A stretch of DNA of 64,000 nucleotides, taken from Stratiolaelaps scimitus. Its lineage: Eukaryota; Arthropoda; Arachnida; Mesostigmata; Laelapidae. The stretch is from NCBI GenBank assembly GCA_019614645.1, contig JABWDB010000018.1, forward strand, positions 5,170,501-5,234,500, given 5' to 3'. The position numbers and the translations under genes are program-made. The notes below the pieces were generated by a model, which made no database searches, was not told the origin of the DNA, and saw nothing but the letters and a program-made list of their open reading frames with translations. The stretch's first letter is position 1. Every line of letters starts with the position of its first letter. Positions 1 through 12,390 of the stretch are shown here, piece by piece.

Positions 1-810
1 GTAGACAGAGTCCCCTACGCTGGCTGAGGCGGCGTACGGCCTATGCGTATTATGCGCGTTATGGGTAATGTTGACGATAAAAGCGACGGCCACCGGTTCG
101 AGAACATTGCTGCTCCGATTCTCAAAATGTGGGCACATTTTCATTTGAAAAAACTAAACGCTTGCCTCTGCGGTTACATGGCCATTATAACTCTATTATA
201 TAATAGCTGCTCTAAAGGATATGCGTATCTGGTTCACTCCGCTATATTCCACGTAATTCACGCTGGTGGACTCAGCGGAACAGCTGACAAATCTCGACTT
301 AGCGCTAAACGCTAAAATTCCCAACAGTAGCGATCGAACAGATATGCTACAAGAACATGTCATCACACGATTTTCACAAATTTTGTCGTCGATTATCGTA
401 TATGGATCTGAACATAACATTCGAGAATAGTCCGGGGTGGCCCAATCGGCGATTTTGCCTAATCTGACTTGATTGGTTAAGTCCATTGTAATTACGACTC
501 GCCTAACCTGAAAATGTTGAAACCGGCCATTACCATGTTCTCATGCTCATCCTGTTCTCATGCTACAACGAGTCGTTATCATGCGACACCGTTTCGATGT
601 AGGTAAACTTGTTGCCACATTTGTACATCTTCTTTCGCGGAGTACAGAAATAAAGAAACAATGATAGCACCGGTTTTTGTTTGCAGTAGCACCCGATTGG
701 CCTTACTTAAAATACACGCAAAATACATACAATGCTTGTCATGACAACGATATTCTCGTCATTTCTCACTTCATATATCAGGGATTCAACAAAAAAGAAA
801 AGCGTTATAC
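1..810. other. No gene seen
   Basis: Mixed-composition DNA with frequent stop codons. A pyrimidine-rich AG acceptor-like site ends at 686 and is followed by an open frame to 958, but that frame runs into the 12-bp tandem repeat and its composition is not convincing, so it is not called an exon. Confidence 0.5.
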
Positions 811-850
811 GCGACCTCCGCACGAGGCTCGAACCCCGCCTGGAGGTCGC
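811..850. repeat. Perfect 9-bp hairpin with a pol III B-box-like loop
   Basis: GCGACCTCC at 811-819 is the exact reverse complement of GGAGGTCGC at 842-850, with a 22-nt loop. Read on the minus strand, the loop contains GGGTTCGAGCC, which resembles a tRNA T-arm / B box. A run of T follows the hairpin on the minus strand (complement of the A run at 790-800). The shape is an acceptor-like stem set directly on a T-arm-like loop, without D or anticodon arms. It may be a shrunken tRNA-like relic or chance. Confidence 0.45.
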
Positions 851-859
851 AGGGTAGCT

Positions 860-893
860 GAGCCCGTCCGAGAGCCCGTCCGAGAGCCCGTCT
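860..893. repeat. 12-bp tandem repeat, about 2.8 copies
   Basis: The unit GAGCCCGTCCGA occurs at 860-871 and 872-883, with a partial third copy at 884-893. It abuts the hairpin at 811-850. In one plus-strand frame it would encode repeated Glu-Pro-Val-Arg, but there is no other sign of coding. Confidence 0.85.
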
Positions 894-1327
894 GTATCGG
901 GCGAAACACCACTGGCACAAAAGTGGCCCGCACTACGCTAATCATTCGATACTCGTAATCAGCATGAGACTAACCGAATCGAACGAAGCAACTGTTCGAA
1001 CGCGGCTCCCAATTTAGGTTGCTTAGTCATTGACACGTATTGTCACGGTCTCTCTCCAACCCTGTTTCGAGACACGAGACATGCTTACACGATCTGTCAC
1101 GTCACTGTTCAAAGCTGGATTCATATTCGCCGCTCGTCACCGGGGCATCCCGGTTGACCCGGTCAAACGCATCTCGCTGACGTAACATTGCCACTCGAGG
1201 TCAGAAGTTTGCTACGTTCGATAAAGTCGATCAGGATGATCATCGTTGTTAGCGCGAACGACACTGTCCCTCTTGGGCATTTTCGTTTTTGCACGACAGG
1301 TACCCCATGTCGCCATATTGCTCGGCG

Positions 1328-1609
1328 TCACACGTCGCCAAGAATATCTTGTGTCTCCTTTTGTGCTTTCGGAGAAGCTGCCTCCTGAACCTGCGGGACT
1401 GTATTTTCCCCCCTGTTAAAGGGCACAGCTTCTTCCCATGCCTCTGGGCTCCTCTCATGAACGATCGGCAAACTTACGGAGACACCTCCTTCATCAGGGA
1501 CCCGTCGTTGATACGCAGCCACACCAATGTACGGGGGCAGTCCCTCGGTCGTGCGTTCTTTTAGGTTCGGGAGAAGATGCACAACAGAGCAGAGAAACGT
1601 TAGCATCAT
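1328..1609 (-). CDS. Candidate 93-residue open frame, function unknown
   Basis: The frame starts ATG ATG just after an AG acceptor-like site and ends in a stop. The first 15 residues (MMLTFLCSVVHLLPN) are hydrophobic and could be a signal peptide. The rest is rich in Glu, Pro, Gln and Ser with normal composition, and includes GLPPYIGVAAYQRR. A near-perfect donor, TCC|GTAAGT, lies inside the frame after 1478, so the true exon could be 1478-1609 with a phase-0 donor. I recognise no family. It could be a host exon, a transposon ORF scrap, or a chance frame. Confidence 0.33.
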   Translation of the reverse strand: MMLTFLCSVVHLLPNLKERTTEGLPPYIGVAAYQRRVPDEGGVSVSLPIVHERSPEAWEEAVPFNRGENTVPQVQEAASPKAQKETQDILGDV

Positions 1610-4600
1610 CTGCCACTAGAAGGAGCGTGATCGATGTGAACGCCACGCGGCCTCCGACAGCGTTTGGCTCCGAATCGTCGTCGTCGTCGTCGTCGACGTT
1701 GATTGTCGCCGTTCTCGTAGCCGTGTCGCATTGAACCCCAAAGTGAACGAGGCAGAAGGACAAGAGAGCGAACGGGGAACTCATTTCAGTGGTTCATGGT
1801 TTGGCCAAAGGTTTTCTCGACGAAATGCCGAAATGGGCTCGAGGCCCCCTGACACAGGTTCACTCGGCGGCCAAGGCAGAGGGAGCGAGCACCGCCCGGC
1901 TCTCGGGCAGGTTCGAGCAGGTTCGACCGGCGCATATAGGTTCGTCAGGTCGAAGAACGAGGGGGAAAACAGCAAGCGAAAGACGCTGGCAAGAAAAAGG
2001 CAAATGATGGCGAAGAAGAAGAAGACAGAGATGAAGACGAGATCCGAGCAAACATCGAGAATCAGCCCCTGCCGGACGAGAATCCACTCTGCCATGGAGC
2101 CCCCAGCCACAACCACAGCAGCCGCTGGTCGCCACTCGGATCCCGCAAAAACTACGAGCACCTAACACGCATACACACACACACACGCGCGCACATGGAC
2201 GCCAGACAGATACCCGGCCACAGATAGATCGCTAGGTAGGTAGATACATATACACAGATGCACTCACGAGCATACGCATATCCATCTATAAGCGAGGCGC
2301 ACTCAGAGCGAAACCACTAACGCAACAGCAGCAACAACAACGACAACAGCGGCAGGAGTAGCAGCGGTGTCAGCAGCAGCCGCAGCAACAAAAGGAAACA
2401 ACCTTCTTTTCTGCCTCGGCGACGACGAGGACAACACGATGACGACGTCGGTCGCCCCAACACGATGCTGCACTACCTGCACACACACACACATGGAGTC
2501 ACCTTGTTGTTTTGGCCATGAAGCGAGCGAGCGAGTGAACCGAACGATGTGGGGCTCCTCTGCGGGGCGAGCAGATCAGCAAAAGTGCTTTCGACATCAC
2601 AGCCCGTGGGGATATGGTGGTCCGGCTGCTGCTGCTGCCGCCGCCGCCGCCGTCGTCGTCGTCGTCCAAGGAAGAAGCACAAGATAGAAAAAGAAGATGA
2701 ACGAATGATGTTGTATAATAGAATGGCGACGGTTACCGACGGCTGCTGCTGCACCCGTTTTACCAGCAGCAGCAGCAGCAGCAGCAGCAGTAGCGGCAAT
2801 AGGAATAATAATAATAATAACAACAACAAGGGCCGTGAAGTAGTGCCTGCAGTCAGTGGTGCAGTGTGGCCGTGCTGCTTTGATGGAAGTCCTGATTCAG
2901 CTGCGTGCGAAGGATGCCTAGGCTGCGGAGCAGGTCGGGCGTACGGGGGGGAATAGCCGTACATGCAGTCATAGGAGCGCGGACATATGCACCACACATT
3001 GCATTGGCGTGTATTTTCTCTGAACGTGTATTTGCGCTTGACTGTAACGACTTGACTGATGGGGAGGTTACCCACGAACAGAACAACAGGTAGTCGATGC
3101 ACGGTTAGTCCAATATTAGACCCCCTAACAAAACGAGCCCCTGTCCGCGTCAGCGACCATGCGCACCCTTCGTGCTACTGAAATCCGAATAATGATCGCA
3201 TGATCTCATAGTTCCCTGCAGGCAAACAAAACCGTATGTGGACGTGTATGCAGCAACAGTTGTGAGTACGTAACGCCACTGTTCAATCGGAACGTCTCCT
3301 CCAGATAAGACGAGCCCATTGCCACTATATGTGTGTGCGCTCTATCCAGATCGCGTCATGCTATCCTTTGTCACCTTCGTTACCAGTTGTGCTGTTATTG
3401 ACCATACCAGCAGGTGGCAGCATCGCGAGCCTGCCGTATAATAACGTGGTCCATGACATCGTATTCGATCTGAAGTATAGTCGATTTCGGACCCTGCGGT
3501 TCGCGGTGGACACAATGCCAACAGCGGTGGACACAAATTCAGACGCGGCCCCATCGCACCCGTTCCATGAACAACTATTCCTGATATCTTCATCGATCGG
3601 TGAATAAATCAGCGATCGTTCAAGCACACCGTGTTAGCATTCATCTATCTGGCTATCTGTCAACGAACTGAACACCCGTTCAGTTCATGTAGCGCTGTTA
3701 TTCTTCCTCTGCTGATCCGATCTCGATGAGCAATTCCCCTTAGCAATTTCAAGGGGGGACGGCAGCACTTAGCTACCGCTCCAAGAGCTACGGTATCTAT
3801 CGCCACTTATGTAGATGTGGTGAAACACATTCGTAATCATAACAATAACAATAATGATAATAGTATCTCTATTCGATTAACTGGCTATCGAATAACTGAA
3901 CGAACTGTAATACCGGGGACGATGGCCATTAGCGCAGCTGTTCGATCAGCCACGAACTGATGCGAGATCGAGGCCATCGCGCGACGACATAATTGTATGG
4001 CGTAATTACTTAACTACTACTAACTACTACTACTACTACAACTTACTATAACTGAGCCAATTAGCGTTATTTTCTGATTAACTTTCGCCTCGTAACCCTG
4101 TGCTTTGGAGCCGCCGCCGCCGCCATCAATAGCACGGGAGTCGGTAACGCTTGATCACGTGATCGTCACAGAGTTCCACGTCGCTCACATACGTCGATAA
4201 TTGTGCTTGTAATAATTAATTGTATATTTATTAATGCACACAGATTATATGTACTATTGACCTGCGACACGTTCGATCTGGACAATGTCAATAACAATAT
4301 ATATACACCAATATATATATAGACAATAAATTGAACAACAGCAAATCCTAGTTATGTCAGAGCACCATCGTCAACGTATTAAGACGGAGGATAGATACGA
4401 TACACCCCGTAGTCGCTGGCTTAAGCTCGTTTACGACATAAGGGCCAGCGGCGACAACAACTAGCGATCAACGTTATTGTTGTTGTTACTACTTTGACTG
4501 GTGCAGTTCGACTTTGTTGCGCTCATTGAAGGGATCATCACCCCATCTGGTATCCAAAGGCCGGCTGGTTGACCACCTCCGTTGTAGGATGCCGAGGCCA

Positions 4601-6548
4601 GCAGCGAAAGCCACTGCGGTCGACAGATCGATCACAGAGACAAACAGAGGCTCCAACGAGCAATCGACGCCGGCCAACGTTCTCATCGCCTCTCTGAACG
4701 TCGCTACGTCCACGTGTTTCTGCACTCGTCAATTCAGATCTCTCTCTCTCTCTCCCTCACTCTTCTCCTACCCTGGCCAGCAAGTTTAACTAGGCATAAT
4801 AGAATAGATATCAACCCCGGCGCAGACAACAACGTGACGATGGCAACGCTGCTAGAACTGGTCGTCGTTGTCGTCCGCGGGGTAACTCCTGCGGGAGACA
4901 CAACGCTCGGCCACCGAATGGCGGCGGTGCCGGTGACGAGGTCCAGCAGCGAATGTTGATGCCGAAGTGTCGATCGGCAGCAGCTGCTTCGCGTACTCGA
5001 CCTGATTGTTGTTATTGTTGCTGCTGCTGCTGCTGCTGTTGGTATAGTGGTACCATCGGCGTAGTCGACGCCGACTGCTCCAGCTGCAGCAGCAGCAATA
5101 GGTGTTGTGGGTTGGCTGGTTAACCGATTGGTTAGTTGTGATTACTACGCCTCTAGTGGCCATGGCTTCGGCTATGGCAGTGGAGCTAGCGGTGGCACTA
5201 GCTGTGTTTGCGGCTGCTGCTGCCTCTGCCTCTGTGCTTCATGTGTGCATTGATTCGTTGGCTGTTTGCCTGTTGCTGCTGTGCATTCTCTCTTCGAAAG
5301 ATATCGTAGATGGCGACGACCGCGAGAGGAGACGTGCGCCCCAACAACATTAGCCGGAGCAGCAGCAGCAGCAGCAGCAGCAGATCTAGTAGTATGGATC
5401 GCCCGACGAAGGACCAGCGTAACGGCCACTGTTCGCTCCGTGAAAATACGGGACGAACGCTCGCGAAGGAATGACACGACCGGAGCAAGCGGTGGAGAAC
5501 GCGGGCGAAGACGAAGAAGAAAAAAACGCTGATCGAACAGCCGAACACCAAGCCAAAGCAAGCCAAGAAGATAGCAGCAGAAGCTGCATCAGCAATCGAG
5601 TGGCCAGCCAGAAGGCATCGTCGAACGCCCGCCACGAACGTCGTCGCTAGGTAGACATCCTTCGTCGCTTCATGGAACTAACCGGTTTTGCTCGCGGGCA
5701 GAGAGCGATACACAGCCAAGCCAGCAGCCGCAACAAGCATCGATGCCAGTGGTGATGATGACGGTGGTGGTGGTGGTGGCGGCAGCGGCGGCGGTCGTAC
5801 CGGTGCCTGCTCTTGCTGCAGCTGGCCGAACGCTCAGCCGGTGCATACGCATATATACGAGTAGACAGGCCGTCGGAGTGATAGCACCATACCACACCAC
5901 CACTACTAGCAGCAGCAGCACCTTTCACCGTACACAACAGCGGTAGCAGCGGCGTGGTCGGACCAGAGAGACTCCACATGAGCAGTGAACCCAAGGGACA
6001 AGAAAACCGATGAACAGGTGGACGGCCAGACGAATGTACAGAGCAACGAGCCAAAGAGGCAACCACAGCCAAGGCACGCAAGCAAGCCAAGTGTGAAAAG
6101 TGACACCAACTACACGAAAAAATCAACCCCACGCTAGAGAACTCTGACTGAGGGGGCAACTAATAGAAACTGCCCCCAGTCGCTTTGTTACTGCGAATGT
6201 GTCGGTGACGATGGCTGCGATCAGTTGTCGTTATGACAATAATAACAATACGATTGGTAATAATGTTATTCTGGCGATTGATAACGGTTCGTAAAGGGGC
6301 GAAAGCGCGCATGTGGTCACCGCCGCAATGTACATGTTGCGTGCCCCAATGCTAAGAGTCAATTTCTGAATGAACGATTTAGGTAAACGCGACTGGTCTT
6401 GACCCGCGTGGGAGCTTGACCCGACTTCAGGTCTCCTGTTGGCCGTGGACTCGGGAACTTCGTCCGGGGGAGTTAGACGCCAAAATGTAACAACCCTTTA
6501 GATAGATAGATAGATATACATTAAAATATAACTGGTACACGTATATTC
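1610..6548. other. Low-complexity and unassigned DNA
   Basis: Contains CA runs near 2171-2190, CAG, GCC and GTC triplet runs at 2300-2850, CT runs near 4740-4760, and more CAG/CTG blocks at 5020-5960. Open frames here follow the repeats and overlap on both strands. From 3100 to 4480 the DNA is non-repetitive and stop-rich. A TAGA tetranucleotide run sits near 6500-6517. No gene is supported. Confidence 0.5.
2764..2826. repeat. Compound microsatellite (CAG)9 - (AAT)n - (AAC)n
   Basis: A run of nine CAG units at 2764-2790 is followed by an AAT run and then AAC units. The change of unit by single-base steps is typical of compound microsatellites in this window. Confidence 0.9.
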
Positions 6549-6560
6549 AGTATCATATCA
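6549..6560. repeat. Left target-site duplication of SINE copy 1
   Basis: AGTATCATATCA at 6549-6560 matches AGTGTCATATCA at 6770-6781 in 11 of 12 positions. The pair directly brackets the SINE body. Confidence 0.75.
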
Positions 6561-6769
6561 GCCGGTGGCCTGGTGGTGCATTCGTGTGCGCCTACCCAGC
6601 GATCGGAGGACACACGTAGGTGCTCGCAGGCGTTCGATCCCCACCGTTGCACATTTTTTGCATTTAAAGGGATTGGCCGTCGCATGAATGCAATGCCGAA
6701 AGCAGTTGTACCGTGGACATTAAATGCTTACGGGGCTCTGAGTCAGCCCGAAGAATTGTATTATACATT
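6561..6769 (+). mobile_element. tRNA-derived SINE, copy 1 (full length)
   Basis: The head is tRNA-like. GCCGGTG at 6561-6567 could pair with CACCGTT at 6642-6648. TGGCCTGGTGGT at 6566-6577 matches the pol III A box, and CGTTCGATCCC at 6631-6641 matches the B box. A tRNA-unrelated body follows, and the element ends in an AT-rich tail before the right duplication. A second copy at about 8865-8985 shares about 90% identity over some 95 bp of the body, including an identical 20-base block (ATGCCGAAAGCAGTTGTACC). Being tRNA-derived, it would be transcribed by RNA polymerase III and mobilised by a LINE in trans. Confidence 0.8.
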
Positions 6770-6781
6770 AGTGTCATATCA
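6770..6781. repeat. Right target-site duplication of SINE copy 1
   Basis: AGTGTCATATCA repeats the 12 bases just left of the SINE with one mismatch. This fixes the 3' boundary at 6769 and shows target-primed insertion. Confidence 0.75.
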
Positions 6782-7059
6782 CCAGTATCCCCCTCGATAC
6801 TGCAGCCCCTGTCGACAAAGCTTTGCTTTTAGAATCATAAGGAACGTGCCCGCACATTAGAGGTAGAGGTGGCCATGTTGGTGGCCATGCGTACTGGCCA
6901 GTTGCGGCTATATATCATTATTCAACCTGTTAACCTGAATCTCTCGACGGTTGTACTACGTAACGGTTCGTTAGAGAAAACGATCGCAAATAACGAGCGC
7001 TGTAACATTATGGAACTGGCCAGCACACGATTAAAAAACAAAAAAAGGTCAAAATTAAA

Positions 7060-7064
<5 letters not shown>

Positions 7065-7111
<47 letters not shown>
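7065..7111. repeat. (TA)n microsatellite, 47 bp
   Basis: An uninterrupted TA array preceded by A-rich sequence. It is one of about 23 such arrays in the window. Confidence 0.95.
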
Positions 7112-7113
<2 letters not shown>

Positions 7114-8864
7114 ATAGGTCCGAACGTCGGCAATTACTACAGGCTCAGTGGCAACATAACGTTTTACGCCGCGTCACTCATGGAGTGCAAACGTGACGAC
7201 CTCACATCAGACACGATAGCGCCAATCGACGTCGGCCAGCAGAGAGACTGTTGTTGCTGCTGCTGTTGCTGTTTCTGCGACAACGGTGCGCACACAACTG
7301 AGTTTCTCTCTCTCTCTCTATGTCTCTCTGTTTGTGTGCGCCAGCATCGCGATATATCGTTTCTGGGCAGACGCTGCGAAATGACACAGGGGGGTAAACA
7401 CTCGTTGGTTTATGCGACTCGTTCATCCATCGTACGGCCATCCCGCTTAAATAGAAGACAACAACGGCTAGAACAACATCAGCAGTTCGACGGCAACAAG
7501 CAGCCTCGTCGTTCGCTGCAGGTTGTTCTGCAGACTGAAAACACCATTGCCACAACAGCAGCAGGCCGGCCGTCTGTCTGTCTGGCCGCCGCCATCAGCG
7601 TTCGTCGTGATCATCAGATCAATACAAGCGGCATGAAGGCATATCAGCAGGGCCAGGCATCACCACCGCCAGTGGCATCACCAGTTGCTCGCGCCTGCGC
7701 GCTTACATTCGTTTGCTATTTTTACTGCTGCTGCTGCTGCTGCTGCCGGAGCGGAGGGCCCTGCCGTGGCTCTACTTCACGATTCAGAACACAAACCGCT
7801 AGACGGCAGAGAAGACCGAAGGAGTTTCTCCCAAAACTTCGTTGTCTTTTCACGGCGACTCGAGAGCAACGACCACGAGTCAGCGCCGCCGCCGCCGCCG
7901 CGGCCGCCTCAGCATCGCATCCAGAGACGGCAGCGGCAACGGCGATCGGTGCCGTTCGATGCCGTTCGGTGGAGTCGTTGCTGTTGAGTTGCTCCGGCCG
8001 CTTCTGTAGGCTATGATGGTTGTGCAGGGAGACTCCCAGCCACGAATATAAATAACATCATCCGGGGGCTCGTCGATATCATCATCATCATCATCACCGT
8101 CGCCCTAATCATCAGCATCAGCATCATTATAGTCATCGTCAGCAGCATCAGCAACAGCATCACGCTCATCATTGGAACCACCAAAATCAAAGTGAGCAGA
8201 ATCGTAGAATCGGGATCAAGGCGCAGGCATTGAATCGGATGGCAGCAGACGGCGCAGCAAAACGTACAGAAGAGTACTCATGCACCACCACCACCACCGC
8301 CGCCGCCGCCATCAGTACCACAACCATCAAACCACATCACCAGCATCAGCACCGACCTGTGGATGGTGAAAACACCGGAGGCATGGGCAAGATGCAAGGA
8401 ATGCCGCACGCCAGCAAGCAACGGATAGATGAATACATTGACGCGATGGCGGCTACGGAAATGCACAGCACGAGGTCGTAGTCGTTGTCAGTCAGTAGTA
8501 GCCTGCAATATCACTGACGATGTACGCGCCGCACGCTTGGCGGCTGTGCAGGTCGAGTCGTCAGTGCGCAGGTGTACACAAGCTGTGGACAAAGGCATCA
8601 TGAGGCAATGGTGTCGCCGGTGGCAGAGACGGCGCACAGTGATTCTTCTCGCATCGTCTGCCGCGTAATCCTCGACATTCATCTTTCTGTATCATTATCA
8701 TTGCTATTATTTGTTATTCATAGTAGAAATAGTAGTAGTAGTTTTTTTTTAGTAGTGGAAGCAGTTCTACGTTTCTGCCCGAGAAGGAGGACAATGGCAG
8801 AGGAGGGGCAGCTATCTACAGTAGAACGAAAAACAGTCGTTGTAGAATCGTCGAACCCTTTGCA
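7112..8864. other. CAG/GCC-rich DNA with overlapping chance frames
   Basis: Tracts of GCT/GCA, CT, CAT and GCC leave long open frames on both strands (7180-8016 plus, 7202-7555 minus). They consist mainly of homopolymeric residues and overlap antisense, so none is called a gene. Confidence 0.5.
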
Positions 8865-8985
8865 GGTGCACGGGTTCGAACGCCACCGTTGGACATTTGC
8901 ATTTTAAAGGGATGCTGTCCGTCGTACGAATGCAATGCCGAAAGCAGTTGTACCGTGGACATGAAATGCTTAAGGCTGTGAATCT
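8865..8985 (+). mobile_element. tRNA-derived SINE, copy 2 (5'-truncated or diverged head)
   Basis: The match to copy 1 starts near the B box (GGGTTCGAACGCC at 8872-8884) and runs through the shared body at 8885-8975, including ATGCCGAAAGCAGTTGTACC and GTGGACAT. Similarity fades after about 8975. The A-box part of copy 1 cannot be recognised upstream, and no clear target-site duplication is seen. It is therefore a partial older copy in the same orientation. Confidence 0.75.
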
Positions 8986-11261
8986 GTGAATGCTTACTTT
9001 TTGGAGTCGTTATAGAATCTATATGAATGCGTTTCGATATGAGATTGGAGTAACGGCGAGCGAGTCGGAAAGCTACCTGATTTGCGCGCACGACTCAGCT
9101 TAGCCGACCGATGGCCACTTTATAACGGCAATGACTGTGACAGCTGACCAATCTAGAGTGGACATAAAACAACACGAACAAATTGATAATAATTGATTAA
9201 TGAATTAATCATATGCAGAAACCGAAGCTGAGCACGAACAGAAACGCCACCGATCGATAGAGAGCGAAATAGAGAGTTATGAATATAACAGAAAGCAAGT
9301 TGAAGTTACTCACAACTAAATCACTGTTTTCGTCCTGTCAACCATCTCCCTCTCTCTCTCTCTCTCTGTCTGTTGGAAATTCGGTACCCGGTTGTCACCG
9401 CGACCATCATCATCGACAAATCGCTGACGATATCCCGCTGGTGTTGTTGCTGGCTGTCGCAGCAGCAGCTCAGCACGTTACAATGGTCAAAAACACGACG
9501 GAACCAGTGACAGCGCTAGTAGAATCGCGTATTGTCGAACAGAACCAGAACTACCGCTTCGGGAGGTGGGGGCTGGGGGGTGGGAGCGGCACAAGCGGCA
9601 TAATCAGAATCGACATCAACAGAATCAGCTTCAGCAGCAGGAGCAACAACGACAACAACGACATCATTATTGAACGGACATCGAGCTAACGGACTACAAT
9701 TGCGGTAGTTCGTATCGGACTAGATCAGGCTGGACTACACTGAATTGGACTAGACTCGATTCGAGTCAACTCAGACACCAGTGGAATCGCCTGGCCTCGC
9801 CTCGACATCACTGCGCGCCGATGGACGAATGCCAGCAAACGCCCGCGACGCCAACAGCGAAGAGCGACGGCGGACACACAGCAGATCTGTCAATCAGGAC
9901 ATTTGTATCCATCAACGTCGATGCATAATTGTATAATATGTAGACCATCACCCCCGTATCTCTCCCTCTTGTTATCTCTCTACCACTTTGGTCTGTCCGG
10001 ATAGCGGCAGTTCGCAACAACAACAGCAACAACAATTCGATTACGTACACACATAATCTGTATGAACGGGGACAAATGGCGAACGCAGATGATGAGGTAG
10101 ACCTTAGCTGGACAACTACCGTGTCTAGCCACGGTACCACAGCGCCGGCATTGCCATGACATTCGGCGAGGGTAGTGAACACTTCGGGTGCGACGATAAA
10201 CACAGATGGCAAAGTCGGCAACTGCGGGCAAATGGTGGAGAGGTCGAGCGGACGAGGGACAAACATAACGATCCAAGGCGAACGAACAACCATTAAAAAA
10301 AAAAAAATGGTCGATCATTCGACGAGTCAAGTCTACCGAAGGATTTGAGTCGAAATGTCCTGCAGCGTGCATACGAGGAGGATGCACGCGACACGTGCAC
10401 CCGGTGCAGGTTTCAATTAGCTGTTTTCTGCGGCTAGACCTGATTGGGTTCGTTAGTACGAGAACGAGGTGCCTGTCGTCAGATCTCAGCAAATATGAAA
10501 TAATCAAGCGTCAGGCCAAAGGTCAATGTCAGCCCGCTGTTCGATTCGCCATTCGTTGTAGTAATATTGCAACTTTCTAATACATTACACATATATCTGG
10601 CCACAACGATGTGCTTGCGTCGGTCACTTGCGGCCGAACTACAAAATCATCCACATGTGCTTTGTGTTTTCCAGATGTTTTGTTAGTCGTAGTGGACACA
10701 TTTTGCTTGAAAACAAACATAAACGACGTTCTTATCGTTATTATATAATCATATATTCGATATTTTGTTGCTCGTCCGAAACAGCAGGCAGACAACGAGG
10801 AACGCCAGCATACTACGATTGTCTGCGGCGGCGGCGGCGAAAAACCGGATGGTTCAGTTGTCGTTTTCATTAACGAGCGAATTCGCGGCCGATTCGAATT
10901 CTGTCTACGTTTCCAGTTCGCTGCCGATTGAACAGAAGTATTTTTCCGGTTCTTGGCTCAAGCCAGCCGTCGCTGGCCGACACTGCCCCGGCTGACAGTT
11001 CGCGATGGCGGCCGACATGCGTGCCAAACTACACTTGCGAATATTACCGCTACCCATCAACATGAAATTAACACTGGACAACGCAACGCGCGGTCTGACT
11101 CTCCGGCTGGCAGCTGATCGTCTAACCGATTGATTGTAAAAATACTACCACCATCACCATCTATTTATCTATATATCTATGTATATCGAACTGGCTGGCT
11201 GGCTGGCTTGCTTGCTGGCACCACGGGCATTTGGTAGTGCAACCTGAACCTGTCGAAGTAC

Positions 11262-11294
<33 letters not shown>

Positions 11295-12390
11295 CGCGCG
11301 CTCACGCCCACACAAACAGCACTACGAGCGTCAAGAAAACAACGATTGAAACGGGAAAACGAACGAGCGGTCAGAGGAAGCGAGAGAGAGAGAGGGAGAA
11401 CTTTCGGCGAAAAACACAACGACTGAGTTCACGCGAGAAGGGTTTATTCAGCAAAAACGAACTGCTGTGCTTACTCGAGCAGGAAAAAGAGACCGTGTCG
11501 CCGAAAAACCAGAGCCGGGAACGATCTACACAAGGCAGAGAGGCCTTCCAGAGATTGCTGGCTAGGCCTTTCCACCTGTTTATGGAACAGGCGGTCGCTC
11601 GCTCGCTCGCTCTCGATCGCGTTTACTTTCTCGCGAACTGGGCCAGCTCGCACACATGCACACGTACGCCGCATATGCCGATGGTCGGGTATGGGGCAGG
11701 TGCTGGTCGCGGTGGCAGCACCAGCAGCAGCAGCAGCAGAAGCAATTGTGCGATCCAGCGGACGTCACCATGTGCGTCCAATGGCGGGACTACCTGCGGG
11801 TCAACCCATCCTCTGTCGATGCCGCGATTAACGAAGAACGATGATAACCCACTGGAAGAGCTAACCTACGCTCGATGGAGCTACGGCAGCAGCAGTGCCA
11901 TTCACATCGGGTCCCGTAAATATTCGTTCGTTTGTCCTTCTGCAGCGGCGGCAACATCGGTGGCAGGGTCTTGCCCTTGACTTGCCCTCAACGTTGTTCG
12001 ACTATACTCGGACGGAAAATCGGTCCCGAGCTCTTTCGCGATCGAGCCATCAAACAACTCAATCACAGTCTGAGTTCCAACGCCAATAGCAGTAGTAGCA
12101 GCGACATCAGCCGCTTGTTTCGGATGAACACGGCGAAAAGCTGGCAGCAGTATGGGGTAAGCGCCATAGCGAATCGAGCCAGATGAAAGTCTGACTGGCT
12201 ATCATCGACAGGTTCAACCCAACAGCAGAACCAGCAGCAGCAGCAGCAGCATCGCCACCACCGCCGCCGCCATAAACAGCATCTGCAAGACCACGAAAAT
12301 ATGAGCCAGCAAGCAATAACAATCGCTAGCAGCAGCCGAACAGCAGCCAGCAGCAGTAGGGACGCGCCATCACCGCTGTCTTCCCTCCAG
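8986..12390. other. No supported gene; scattered repeats
   Basis: Holds a CT run near 9350, an A13 run at about 10293-10305, GGCT tetranucleotides near 11190-11216 and a TA array at 11262-11292. Two overlapping minus-strand frames (9808-10293, 161 residues; 9980-10507, 175 residues) have fairly normal composition, but neither has recognisable motifs or convincing splice sites, so they stay unassigned. Confidence 0.45.

Noticed and set aside
1249..1330. CDAEQYGDMGYLSC on the minus strand, similar to a retroelement zinc knuckle
   Set aside because: Only the outer cysteines fit the CCHC spacing; the second Cys and the His are missing.
7180..8016. 278-residue plus-strand frame
   Set aside because: Made of Cys, Ala and Gln runs from CTG/CAG/GCC repeats with antisense frames open as well; no splice or domain support.
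11231..11980. 249-residue plus-strand frame
   Set aside because: Begins in a TA array and passes through GA and CAG runs; composition is repeat-driven.
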